Assembly (NCBI GenBank): GCA_011319805.1
Contig: SJRY01000245.1
Span: 186,001-250,000, forward strand
Source of the DNA: Macrocybe gigantea
Taxonomy: Eukaryota; Basidiomycota; Agaricomycetes; Agaricales; Callistosporiaceae
DNA: 64,000 bases
Reading direction: 5' to 3'
Part shown: piece by piece, positions 45,519 to 55,887 of the stretch
How the letters are laid out: each line of letters opens with the position of its first letter
Position numbering within the stretch: the first letter of the stretch is position 1
The notes under the pieces: generated by a model
Database searches by the model: none
What the model was told of the DNA's origin: nothing
Seen by the model: only the letters and a program-made list of their open reading frames with translations
Made by a program: the position numbers and the translations under genes

Positions 45519-45753
45519 ACGTTCCCTCTTTCACTTGTTTGAATTGCTAGTGTCTCTGCGGTTGGTGTGGACTGTCTCTGCAAATGGCATGGACTGCAAT
45601 GTATGATCTACTTCTCTGAGCCAGGTGTTCTCGTTGCTCATGCTAGTGCTCACTGGGTCGGTGACCGCTTGTCATCGAATGTTGATCAGGTCTTTGATAA
45701 AGCATGATGTGGTATGTGTGAGTCTGAGCAAGTCTCGACAAGGCTTAATATCT

Positions 45754-46073
45754 TGTTAGGCTAGACGAATCTTAAAGGACTCAGGCAGACTAAGTGCAAG
45801 AGCAGTTTAAGACAATGGCAAATGGAATATTAAGCCTAGCACTACTGGTACATCTGGAAGTCCTTATATACATTACAGTACTCAAGCACAGACCATGGAC
45901 TGCGCAATGCTATGGACTGCGGATGAGTAAGACTAGGATGAGATGACTCAGGATAACTAGAAAAGTGAAAATGACTCGATGACTGCACGCTGCACAGTGC
46001 GATGGGGAAGGGGAGATAAGAGAAGGGAGATAAGATAAGAAAATGAATGGTCCTTTGAGCGACATTTGTAACA
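45754..46073 (-). repeat. 5' LTR of element 4
   Basis: 320 bp, plus-strand TGTTAGGCTAG...TTTGTAACA. Internal-side neighbour AAGGCTTAATATCT is the complement of the primer-binding site. Confidence 0.9.
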
Positions 46074-46078
46074 TGAAT

Positions 46079-47400
46079 GTGACTTTAAATTCATGATATT
46101 CAAGGATGAATATCCATGAGGAGGAGAAGCAGAAAATTACAAAATGATACAAACAAGAGGAATCACGATAATCAAGTCACTACAACTGGAACAAATCTGA
46201 TAATGTACATAGAGGAAGACAATTATAACAACAGGACTAAAAGAAAAACCACACTGGTTCACAGAAGAAAACTGCATTGTATACATAGAAGGAAAAATCT
46301 ACATCCCTCCAGACAACAAACTGAAGGAAGACATCATATTTAAACATCATGACATACCCATTGAAGGACACTCGGAATAATACTGCATGTATGAACTTAT
46401 AAATTGCACCTACTGATAGCCATCAATATTAACAGATATAAAGAAGTATGTCAAAGAATGTGAAACATGCCAATGAAATAAGATTATCTGACAAAAGAAG
46501 CATGCACCACTACACCTATATGAAATTCCACAATATCCATGGGAAGATATCAGAGTAGACCTCATAGGACCACTATCCAGTTCAAATTGCTTCAATGCCA
46601 TTGCTGCAGTAACAGATCATCTGACCAAGATGATCCATCTAATTCCTACAAATACTGAACTCACAGCAGAAGGTCTCACATGACTATACCAAGATAATGT
46701 GTGGTGACTCCACAGAATTCCATGAAAGATCATCAGCAACTGAGGACTCCAATTCATAGCACGGTTCATAACAGCACTTCTAAAATTACTTAGAACAAAA
46801 CAAAATCTATCAACAGCCTACTACCTGCAAACAGATGGACAGGCAGAATGATCCCATCAGAAAATAGAAGCCTTCCTCAGAAGCTTTACAAACAACCTAC
46901 AGGATGATTGGGCAGAGTGGATAGTGATTGCAGAATACCAATACAATAATAAAACTCACCAGGAAATGAAGAAGACACTATTTTACCTCAACTATGGAAT
47001 GCACTCCTGGAAGGGAGAACCACAAATAACAGAAGGATGTTAACAACCCTGCAGCAAAGGACTTCATCAAAAGAATGGATCAAATACAGAAAGAAGCAAA
47101 TGCTACACTGCAGTATGCACAAATACAAGCCAAAGACAATTATGATGTGAAGTGAAAACCAGCCCATGAATACAAGAAAGGGAATGGAGTATAGCTTGAA
47201 GCCACCAATATCACAGTCAATCGACCATTAAAGAAGTTATTGGCACTCCAATACAGACCATTCAAGGTGATCAAAAGGAAAGGAGCCTTGGCATATCACC
47301 TGGAACTCCTAGCATCATAGCAGCTGATATATTCCATGTTCAATAAAACACTACTCATGCCCTATAAGGGACCTTATTTCAAAATACAAAAATGACTGAC
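46079..47400 (+). pseudogene. Element 2 integrase remnant
   Basis: Continues the piece at 39580-39681. Traces in order are the zinc-binding region (VKECETCQ), core YPWEDIRVDLIGPLSS (first D), VTDHLTKMIHLI, SAYY-like STAYYLQTDGQAE-stop-SHQ (E region), FLRSFTNNLQDDW, and GMHSWKGEP. Integrase inserts the cDNA copy into the genome. Several stops interrupt it. Confidence 0.8.
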
Positions 47401-47404
47401 ACTG

Positions 47405-47520
47405 CTACCTTCTGAAATTATAAATAATAAAAAAGAGTATGAGATAGAAGAAATCCTAAAAAGGAAGAAACAAAGAAGAGGAATGCTATTCCAAGTCAAA
47501 TAGAAAGGATATGGGCATGA
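47405..47520 (+). pseudogene. Element 2 chromodomain
   Basis: EYEIEEILKRKKQRRGMLF followed by QVK-stop-KGYG matches the chromodomain pattern YxVEkIl...R...YLVKWkGY, placed at the integrase C-terminus as in chromoviruses. The tryptophan of VKW is a stop here, fitting a G-to-A change. The domain normally guides integration to marked chromatin. Confidence 0.75.
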
Positions 47521-47649
47521 GAAGAATATATAGATCAAAAAGAAGGAATTGGGAAATATGCAGCAAGCTCTAGACTGCTTCCTGAAGAAGACCATAAACT
47601 AGGATAAAAAGACCACAATAAGAGGGAAAAAGACCAAAAATTGCATATT

Positions 47650-48018
47650 ATGACCATCAACACCCTCATCAGCATTGACAGCAGTGATGATGGCCATGTG
47701 CCTACTCCAAACTACCAGAACAATCTTGAGAATCTTGCAAGGATTCTCAATGCTAGCAACTATATGGACCCCCTCACTATCATACTCAGGGCCTATCTGT
47801 GCTATGTCATAACTATTCACATACACCTTTAGACTAGACAAACCCCCAATAGGACTAGTCCCACAGCAGCAAAATGCATCACACTTTGCAAAGCAATGGA
47901 AATGCTTCACATAGAAAACCAACAACTCAAACTCCTTGCCACCATGCTCCACTACATTCACACCTATAATGAAGAACTCATTCACATGTGGGCCCCTTGT
48001 GCCGCAACTGTCTGAGAG
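47650..48018 (+). pseudogene. Small conserved ORF downstream of the chromodomain (element 2)
   Basis: Starts ATG ACC ATC AAC and reads MTINTLISIDSSDDGHVPTP, then LENLARILNASNYMDPLTII, YLCYVITIHIHL-stop, PTAAKCITLCKAMEMLHIEN, LLATMLHYIH and YNEELIHMWAPCAAT. The same protein is encoded in element 4 (about 39,980-40,361, minus). It is in a different frame from the chromodomain. I do not recognise the family. In element 5 the corresponding segment is deleted. Confidence 0.55.
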
Positions 48019-48072
48019 AGTAACAATAGATGAGGGCAACTAGCTTAGAGATTTTCATGAGGATGCGAATCT

Positions 48073-48085
48073 AAAGAGAGAGTGA
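48073..48085 (+). promoter_or_regulatory. Polypurine tract of element 2
   Basis: AAAGAGAGAGTGA immediately before the 3' LTR, the usual priming site for plus-strand DNA synthesis. Elements 4 and 5 carry the same tract next to their 3' LTRs. Confidence 0.75.
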
Positions 48086-48406
48086 TGTTACAGATGCTGC
48101 CCAATGGACCATTCATTTTCTTATCTTATCTTCCCTTCTTCTGCTATCTACTACACAGCTTTGTGCAGCATGCAGTCTCTCGAATCATCTCTTCTCCTAG
48201 TCATTCTGAGTCATCCCTTAGATCTTATTCATCCATATCTGCAGTACATAGCATTGTACAGTTCATGGTCCATGCTTGCACATCATATGTATATAAGACC
48301 CTCCAAATGTACTAGTAGCACTAGGCTTAATATTCCATTTGCCATCATCTCAGACCACTCTCACACTTAGTCTGCCTGAGTTCTTTGAGATTCGTCTAGC
48401 CTAACA
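48086..48406 (+). repeat. 3' LTR of element 2
   Basis: 321 bp, TGTTACAG...CTAACA, followed by the target repeat TAATA. It keeps the AGGCTTAATATTCC block and the TATATAAG box. Confidence 0.9.
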
Positions 48407-48411
48407 TAATA

Positions 48412-49731
48412 ATTGCTTTAGCTATATGCTTTTTTAGATATAATAATTAAAGATGAGTATGAATTTTTTATAAAAAATCTTTATCATTAATTAATGATTA
48501 TTCTATTATTTTCTATTGATAGATGGAAACTTCTTCTTGATCTTCAATAAAATCTCTGATCTATTTTTATAGATTTTTAACTCAATAATATTTTAACTTC
48601 TTTAATATCTTGATAATATAACTGGTTATTTTTGCTATTTCAAATAAGGTATATATTTAGATTTCTTTTACATTGGGCTATTTGTCTTCACTAGTAAGAT
48701 GTATTGATAGCATAGTATCTCTATCTCCATCAAGCAGTGAATAGATTTCTTATTAAGGCCAGAGTCTTTATAGGTTTAGTACTTATTCCAGCAAGATGGT
48801 TACAAAATATTCTTAATATCATTACAGGTGCTTTGACATTCTCAAAAGCTGCTGCAAAGTCAAATAATCCTTTTTTAATAGTGCAGTTGTCTTATTACTA
48901 TTAATGCTCTCTATCTCCCTTAGGAGTGCTAGGATCTAGAGAAGATAGCTTATAGTCAAAATCTAAGAAATCTACTAATATAAATAGCTCTTTGCCTTCT
49001 TCAACAGGATGTGCTGCAATAAAGCATAGGCTCTCAATTTTAAATATTTGTTCAAAGAGATAAGAAGAGATGGGTCAATGTCTATAGTACTTTGAAAACT
49101 CTGGACTCAAGCTGCAGAGCTTACTATAGGCTTGATTATAGATTGAGTACTAATAGAATTCTTTTTATATCAATATTGAAAAAAAACAGATGTAGGACTT
49201 ACTTTTTTCTTAAATAATAATAGTTTATAATATTCAACAGGATCAATAAGATAGAGGGAGCAATAATTTTTTTCCTTTCTTGCCTATAAGAAAGCTCAAA
49301 AATGGATAGCTATTTGTATAGTAGAGCAGAGTGGGTGCATTGCATCGGCATGTCCTAATTAGATTGTTGTTATATTCAAATCCTTTAGAGCATATTAATA
49401 AAACTATTTTTTTTCAAATTTGGCCAACAAGAGACTCTGTATTAAATTATTATCTATCAATTCTTGTTTTAGATTTATGATTTTGTATAGAATTAATCAT
49501 GCTCTAAGAGTAATACTGTAGATTGCACACTTTTATCATGCAAGAGCACATGATAACCATTCTGGCATATAAGGCCTGCCTTAGGACAAGTCAGCAACTG
49601 ATTTTTATAAACATTCATGAATTAAAAGTATCTTAGTAATACATGTGAATTTAAATATAATATGATGGTCAGTCTACTCATTTTGACACATGCAAAAAAG
49701 CATACCCAAGAAAAGCCATGTTTTAAAAGAA
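48412..49731. other. A/T-rich relic sequence next to the gene region
   Basis: About 1.3 kb, strongly A/T-biased, continuous with 29,311-30,503 before the insertion of element 2. On the minus strand around 48,750-49,090 there is a faint coding trace (HPVEEGKELFILVDFLDFDY...) that may be a decayed transposon protein; I cannot identify it. The 3' end of the Lon gene follows directly at 49,732. Confidence 0.45.
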
Positions 49732-52700
49732 TCAAAGTGTTGCTTTCCACTGCTCTATAACAGATTCACCCTTGAATACTTCCTCCAGAACCTCCTTGAC
49801 TGTTTCAACATAAACAAATCTAATACCTGTCTTGACACTCTCAGGAACATTAGCCTCAATATCTGCTCTGTTTGCAGCTGGAGCAATAATTGTTTGAATT
49901 CCAGCACGATGAGCAGCTAAAATTTTTTCCTTCAAGCCACCTACAGGTAGAACTTGACCAACAAGTGATATCTCGCCTGTCATGGCTATAGAACACATGA
50001 GCAAAGCAAATGCCAGAGCAGTTATAGGAATATCTTACCAATGTCAGGATTGATCTTAGTTTTCGTAAACAGTGAAACAAAGGCAGAGAGTATAGCTGTG
50101 CCTGCACTCGGCCCTTCCTTTCCAATGCTGCCCTCTGGCATATGCACATGCACATCTCTGTCAGTAAGGAACTGATCAGAAGGTGATGCAGTTATTCCGA
50201 GCTCGAATGCATGACTCTTGACCCAGCTCAATCCAATCTGTGCACTCTCGCGGATCACTTCGCCAAGTTTCCCAGTTAATTGTAATGATCCTTTGCCTGG
50301 CATGCTCTAGCCCAAAGAAATAAGCATATGTTACAGCAAGTGTCCTGAACATACCATTGCTTCAACAGGCATAACCGCTCCCGAACCATTGCCTAAATAT
50401 CCCAGCCCCGTGCTAACACCAGGAGGAGGGGCCACAGCATACATTCTGTCCTTCTGATAGACTGGGGGGCCAACATAATCCTTCAAGTTTTCAGGTGTGA
50501 TCTGCAGATGAACGGAAGAAGGGACAGCCAGAGGTTTGCGCTCCTTCGTCGTTACCATTCGTGCACTATTGGACGAAGAAGCAGCAAGAGATCCATCAGG
50601 TGGAGGTGGCAGGGGAGAACCAGACACGAGATTTTCATCGGTTGAATATTGGACAGATGCACTCCTCGTCTCGTCTTTGGATAGATCGGAAGACACGAAA
50701 TCCGATGCCGATGGAGCCGAGACGGTGACAGGTGTTGGCTCAGGTAAAGCCTCTTCTCCTAATTCTTGCACAACCTTGAGTGCGGCTTTTCTGAATATCT
50801 GATAGTGTATTGAAATCATCAACTTGTCGCCTTATTCGGAAGCAGTGAGTCACTAACCTTGTCGATGTGCTTTTTTAGGTTCCTCACCCCACTTTCCCGG
50901 CAATAGTATTTTATAAGGACGTCAATGGTTCCTTTTTCAAGAACAACATCCGCTTGCCCAAGGCCAGATGCCTCTTTGGCTTGCGGTGCTAAATATCTCT
51001 CGGCAATCACTGTCTTCTCTTCGGAGACATAGCCGCTAACCTCGAGGACTTCCATACGATCGAGTAAAGGTGCAGGAATTGTCTCAAGAGAGTTTGCTGG
51101 ATCACAATAGCATGATCAACAAATTGAGAAAACCGCGGCACGACGTTGGGAGACTCACCCGTACAAACGAACAGCACTCTTGACAGGTCAACGGGGACAT
51201 CCATGCTGCCAAACACGTCATCAAACTGAAATCCGGAGAGATTTGATGGACATACTAATGATCCAAAAAACTATTGTTTTGTTCAGGATCTAACATTTCC
51301 AGCAAGGCGCTAGCGGGATCGCCGTTAATTCCCCTCCCTATCTTGTCGACTTCGTCGATCAGAACTAAGGGATTTTCTGTGCCAACTCGTCTTAAGGCCT
51401 GAATAATTTTGCCAGGAAGTGCGCTGAGAACGAGGTAATGAGATATATAGGAGGAAGAAAGGTGACGGCTACAGACCCAACATATGTCCTCCGATGCCCC
51501 TTGATCTCCGCGACATCAGTCAATCCTCCAACAGAAAACCGGAAAAATCTCCTGCCGAGAGCACCTGCGATGGATTTGCCGATACTTGTCTTCCCGACAC
51601 CAGGCGGACCAACAAGACAGATAATCTTTCCTTGCACAGAGCCACGAAGTTTTCCCACTGCGAGAAACTCCAGGATGCGAGATTTCACGTCCATGAGGCC
51701 GTAATGGTCGGCGTCGAGAATCCGCTGAGCATGAGGAAGGGAAAAATTCTCGGGCGTATGTGTACCCCACGGTATCTGCGCGTCTAAGGTGAACATGATG
51801 ACGAGGGAAAAAGGCTGGACATACCTGGGTCAACCACTCAAGGTAGTTTCTGGTGACACTCGCCTCGCTAGCTGCAGGCTCTAGCCCAGCCAATTTGTTG
51901 ATTTCTTCATCGAAGACCTTTCTGACGACATCCGGCATCTTCAATTCCTTGGCCCTCTCCCTGAACTTCTCTATGAGCTTGTCTTTGCCGTCGCTTTCCA
52001 TACCCAATTCCTTCTTAATACCCTTAAGTTGTTCCATCAGATAATATTCTCTTTGCCTTTTCGCAATCTTGCTATCCACATCGCGAGACAGCTTGCTTTG
52101 AAGTTGAGCATTGATTAACTCCTTTTTTAAAACAAGCAAGGCTTTGCGGAGACGGTCTTCAACTTGAAGACTTTCTAAAACGTCTTGCAACTCGCCAACC
52201 TCGCCGGTAGACACGGCGGCGGCGAAGTCCGCGAGCTTGTCAGGTTCGTCAAATACATTCGATGCCACTTGATTGATCGAAAAATTGGTAATCTGATCGC
52301 GGAAGAGGGGATTCAATTGCGCTATGTCCTTGAAGACGGATACAATTTCCGACATGAAAGCGCGGATGTATTGATTATCCTTATTATAAGGCTCGGTAGC
52401 CAGATTTTCAACGCGGACAATAGATATGGGATGAGAATGGAGAAACGACGTCTGGACTGGGCCTATAGTAGAATTATGGAAAGTCAGCGGGGGATACAAT
52501 ATTTGCACAATAAAACAAACCATCCACGAAGGAATCACTTTGCGAAGCCCATTCCGGCGCCGTTGGAGAATCGGGCTGAGCTCCCTCGCCAGCTTTGATG
52601 AGTTCCGTAATCCTGATTCTTCTATGAGGATATAGAACTGCTGTCAATCCCTCTTCTTTCTCTTCTCCATCCCGTCCATTGCCTTGAGCAGCAAATATAC

Positions 52701-53381
52701 TGGTAATCTGAGCGAAAACGCCAACGGAGTGTACGGCGTTGACATCGGTGATAATATCACTATCTGCGTTTTCGTCCTTAAGCAAGAATGCACCAAGATA
52801 CGGCTGGCCGCGCTTCATCATGTCCTTGATGGCTCCAACGACATAAGGATTGCGAATGACCACCGCCTTATAGAAACCAGGAAAAAGTGGGCGACGAGCG
52901 ATGGGTAAGGCAAGGACCTGCGGATAGACTTCAGGAACGGATTGCTTGGCGATGGATGAAGGGGTTGGAGCAGAATTTGAAGAGGATGGAGGTGCGGGCG
53001 GACTGTCCGAGGAATCGGGTGAGTCTGGTGGAGTTGAATCGGGGACGGATGGCGAACTGGAGGAGTGGTCGGAATCAGAATCCGGGAGTGATGAAGATGG
53101 CGTTGGTGGGGAGCGGGATTCGTCATCCTCAGCTTCAGAGGTGGACCCGTCTTCAACATCTACAGGTCGCGAATCTTGGTCATTTTTTGAGTTAACCCAG
53201 CGGGACGGAGTAAAGATTGACTTGGATGTATAAAAGACGTAAAAGACGATGTTGTGAAACGCTGTCGTTGCGTTTCGTTGTGGAAGGTCGGCCTGACGGC
53301 CGGAAATGAGCGCGGAACTGAGGCACGGCAAAAGGAGCAGACGGCGGTTGTCCGCAACCCGCGCCAGGTCGTCCACTGCAT
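49732..53381 (-). CDS. PIM1: Mitochondrial Lon protease (ATP-dependent serine protease)
   Basis: Multi-exon gene (about 10 exons), roughly 1,100 aa. Domains in order: mitochondrial-type presequence ([12 protein letters not shown]..., Arg/Ser-rich), an acidic low-complexity stretch, the Lon N-terminal domain ([18 protein letters not shown]), coiled coil ([20 protein letters not shown]), AAA+ with Walker [10 protein letters not shown] and Walker [10 protein letters not shown], then the protease domain with the catalytic Ser in KEGPSAGTA and Lys in GGLKEKI. It degrades damaged matrix proteins. I chose ATG at 53381: the longer open frame below it starts only with GTG, and a phase-compatible intron at about 53,170-53,222 joins this presequence to the main frame. 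Introns include one ending at AG before IPWGTHTPE. All catalytic residues are intact. Confidence 0.93.
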
Positions 53382-53544
53382 AGTTCGCTGCAAAGATGGG
53401 TGAGCGACTGGCCGGTCGAAGAGAAAGGATGAACTAAGGGCAGGACTACTTCCTTGCCGAGCCCGAGTGAAGACGTGTCGTCGAAAAAAATGACATTCTG
53501 CACGTGACCGAAGCTCACTAAGCCGAGTTAAAAATATGTAGCCT

Positions 53545-53652
53545 GCCCTCTGCAAGGCTCGAACTTGCGACCTCAGGATTGCTCAGTTACGACTCCGAGT
53601 CACAACAATGACGTTATGAGACCTGCGCTCTAGCCAACTGAGCCAAGAGGGC
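53545..53652 (-). tRNA. tRNA-Met (CAU) with intron
   Basis: On the minus strand it starts GCCCTCTTGGCTCAGTTGG and ends in the perfect acceptor complement AGAGGGC. D-arm A-box GGCTCAGTTGG, anticodon loop CTCATAA, T-arm GGTTCGAGCC-like (AAGTTCGAGCC). Between anticodon position 37 and the 3' half of the anticodon stem there is an insert of about 35 nt (ACGTCATTGTTGTGACTC...), the normal place for a tRNA intron; removing it gives the paired stem CAGGT/TCCTG with the loop CTCATAA. Elongator rather than initiator is likely because an intron is present and the acceptor is not of initiator type. It lies in the promoter gap between Lon and eIF4B. Confidence 0.88.
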
Positions 53653-53784
53653 TGCCTTCGTGTTGGATCGGATCTCTTCCCTTAACATTTTTCGGCATCT
53701 TCCGCCTTTCTCACGCGGAGGAAATTTGCCAATCCCCTCCACTACGGTCATCACGCTCCGTTTCTGCTGCCACGACACTTCAGA

Positions 53785-55753
53785 ATGGGTACTTCTTCAC
53801 AACACTTTCTAACCTTGTGTTTCTCCGCTTACTGATTCTGCCACTCATCAGCCCCGAAAAAAGGCAAAAAAATTACTTTAAATGAGTTTCTTGGCGACAG
53901 CAGTAAGCAACATGGTGTTCGCGACAGATGTGCAGCAATGTGACCTTCATAGCGTTGGGATCCTGGGCGGACGAGATGGATGCACTCCCCAGTGCCCGTG
54001 AGTGAATCTTCAAATTGTCCATGATATTGCCTCAGTCTCTGCTATCTCGAAAGCCGCAGCTAGGAATGAAGACGACAGCCAAAGACCTACAGATCGATAT
54101 GGACGTAGAGAGGAGCCGTCTCTACGTAGTGAGTACCTACACCAAACTCACCGTTTTCCTGTCATGACGGAACGTGTTTCTTCCCCAACAGTGGATAGGC
54201 CAGTCCAACCTCCTCGTGAAGACATCCCCCTCCCTACTCAACCGCCATACACCGCTTTTGTTGGGAATCTTGCGTTCGATCTCACTGAATCCCAGTTGGA
54301 AAGCTACTTTGGACCGTCAAAGGTATATTTACGCCATTGTTCTCATGCAGATGTCTCATCACATTAGCAGGCAAAATCTGTCAAAATCATACGAGATCGG
54401 GACGACCGACCAAAGGGTTTTGGATACATTGAGTTTGAAGATTTACAAGGCTTGAAAGAAGCGCTTCTCAGGACCGGCTCCGTATGGTTCCTTCCGCCAT
54501 CCTTGTTCGCCAGCTAATCCTTGCTTCTAGGCATTCGCCGGCAGAACCATACGCGTTAGCGTCGCGGAGCCTCGTAAGCATCTGTTTCTTCCTTTCCATT
54601 CACTTTCTGCTGACATTCTTCGCAACAGCGAAAGAGAGACCAACTCTTCATGGAGCCGCCAGTCATATGCAAGAGGATGATTCTAAATTCGACAGTCCTT
54701 GGCGCCGTGACGGTCCTCTTCCTGATGTCTCCCTCCCTCGAAAGCACTTCGACCCATCTGGAGAGAGGGAAAGACCCCGTCCTCCCAGTGTCTCCGAAGG
54801 GATATCAGACTGGCGTTCGAATTCACGCCCACCTCGTACTTCATTCGTAGACTCGCTATCCACCCAAGAGACCGCTGGTATAAGACGCAAGGGCTCTGGA
54901 TTTTCCACTCCGGACAGTCAAGGTCAAGCTGACAAAGAGGAGGTGTGGTCGAAAGGAAGCAAATACATACCTTCTACTTCTGAGGAGAACATTAGAGGTG
55001 ACAAAGAGAGGCTTGGAAATATGAGGGGCAGAAATGACTTTGTGGCCTCGCATCAGAGAGACATGCTCTCTCACTCAGTGGCGGATGAAGGTGATTGGAG
55101 AAGTAAAGCGCAGCCCAGATCCGCGACCAAGGGTAGTACATCTCGTAAGTGAATTCTTTCGCCGATAAGACCTTGTTCACAAATGTTTCCACGTGCAGCG
55201 AACAGTTCTACGCCTCCTACACCCCAAATGGGTCGGAAAAAACTCGAACTCCTCCCTCGCTCAGGTGGTGCTTCTGCAAGCCCCAGTCCACTTTCTTCTC
55301 CTAAAATGAGCTCAGTTTCTGCAACCACCCCATCCAGCGCTAGGAGCAATCCCTTTGGATCCGCCAGGTCAGCCGAATTGATCAGGCTTACTACTCCTGC
55401 AAACGTTCACCGTTGTTCTATCTAGACCTGTAGACGTTTCCACTCGCGAGAAGGAAGTTACTGAACGGCTCGACAGAGAGAGGGAGGCAAATAAAGAAAA
55501 GCTGACGATGTCCCGCACAAACTCGCGCTCCGCCTCAACTCGGACACCTCCGTCTGCAGCATCACAATCCTCGCCTCATACGGCCACTCCGGCAGTTCTC
55601 CCCCACAAGCCTGTGGCAAAAATATCTGCTCCGAATGTACGACCTTCGCTGAGTTTTGCAAATGTAGCCGCAAACAAAGAAAAGGTTGATCAAGGACAAG
55701 CTACTGCTGGAAGTAACGGTACTGTTACAGAAGGTCCCGTCGAAGTAGTTTAG
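53785..55753 (+). CDS. TIF3: Translation initiation factor eIF4B
   Basis: The first exon is only ATGG (53785-53788); after a short intron the protein reads MAPKKGKKITLNEFLGDS, a hallmark of fungal eIF4B, then LGSWADEMDALPSAP. An RRM follows (YTAFVGNLAFDLTESQLESY with RNP2 AFVGNL; RNP1 KGFGYIEF), then FDSPWRRDGPLPD, an Arg/Ser/Pro-rich disordered region, and RPVDVSTREKEVTER near the end, stop at 55753 (VTEGPVEVV). About nine exons; introns of 45-65 nt with GT-AG ends. It stimulates the eIF4A helicase during mRNA recruitment to the small ribosomal subunit in the cytosol. Convergent with the cyclophilin gene 134 bp downstream. Confidence 0.92.
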
Positions 55754-55887
55754 CTACGTTGATGTCGAATGAGCGACAACGTGCCAGCGTTCTAGCTCAA
55801 ATTATTTATTCCTTTCTCGCGCCTCAAGCTTCTGTGACCGCACGATAAAATAAATGTTTCGTGTTCTGGAAACAGTGAAGGACCGGG

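Larger units (their letters stand above)
39687..46073 (-). mobile_element. Chromovirus element 4, near full length, inserted in element 2
   Basis: Minus-strand element: 3' LTR 39687-39925, 5' LTR 45754-46073, with flanks TGAAC (39682-39686) and TGAAT (46074-46078), a 5-bp duplication with one C/T difference. Gene order from the right: leader, gag with CCHC knuckle, protease, RT, RNase H, integrase, chromodomain, small conserved ORF, polypurine tract. It is the best preserved copy of the family here, yet it has many stops and frameshifts. It interrupts the pol of element 2 in opposite orientation. Confidence 0.9.
30509..48406 (+). mobile_element. Chromovirus element 2 (Ty3/gypsy), split by nested retrotransposons
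   Basis: LTRs at 30509-30829 and 48086-48406 (321 bp each), flanked by TAATA on both sides, delimit one insertion in the plus direction. Its own sequence is in four pieces: LTR, leader and gag start (30509 to ~31340), RT/RNase H (~32620-33520), a short pol piece (39575-39686), and integrase-chromodomain-tail plus LTR (46074-48406). The gaps are element 3 (33521-39574), element 4 (39687-46073) and an unexplained 1.28-kb piece (~31341-32619). Frames are broken by many stops. Confidence 0.9.

Noticed and set aside
53160..53376. Start of the Lon gene at 53376
   Set aside because: The codon is GTG and the encoded start is not a mitochondrial presequence; ATG at 53381 in another frame with an intron fits better.
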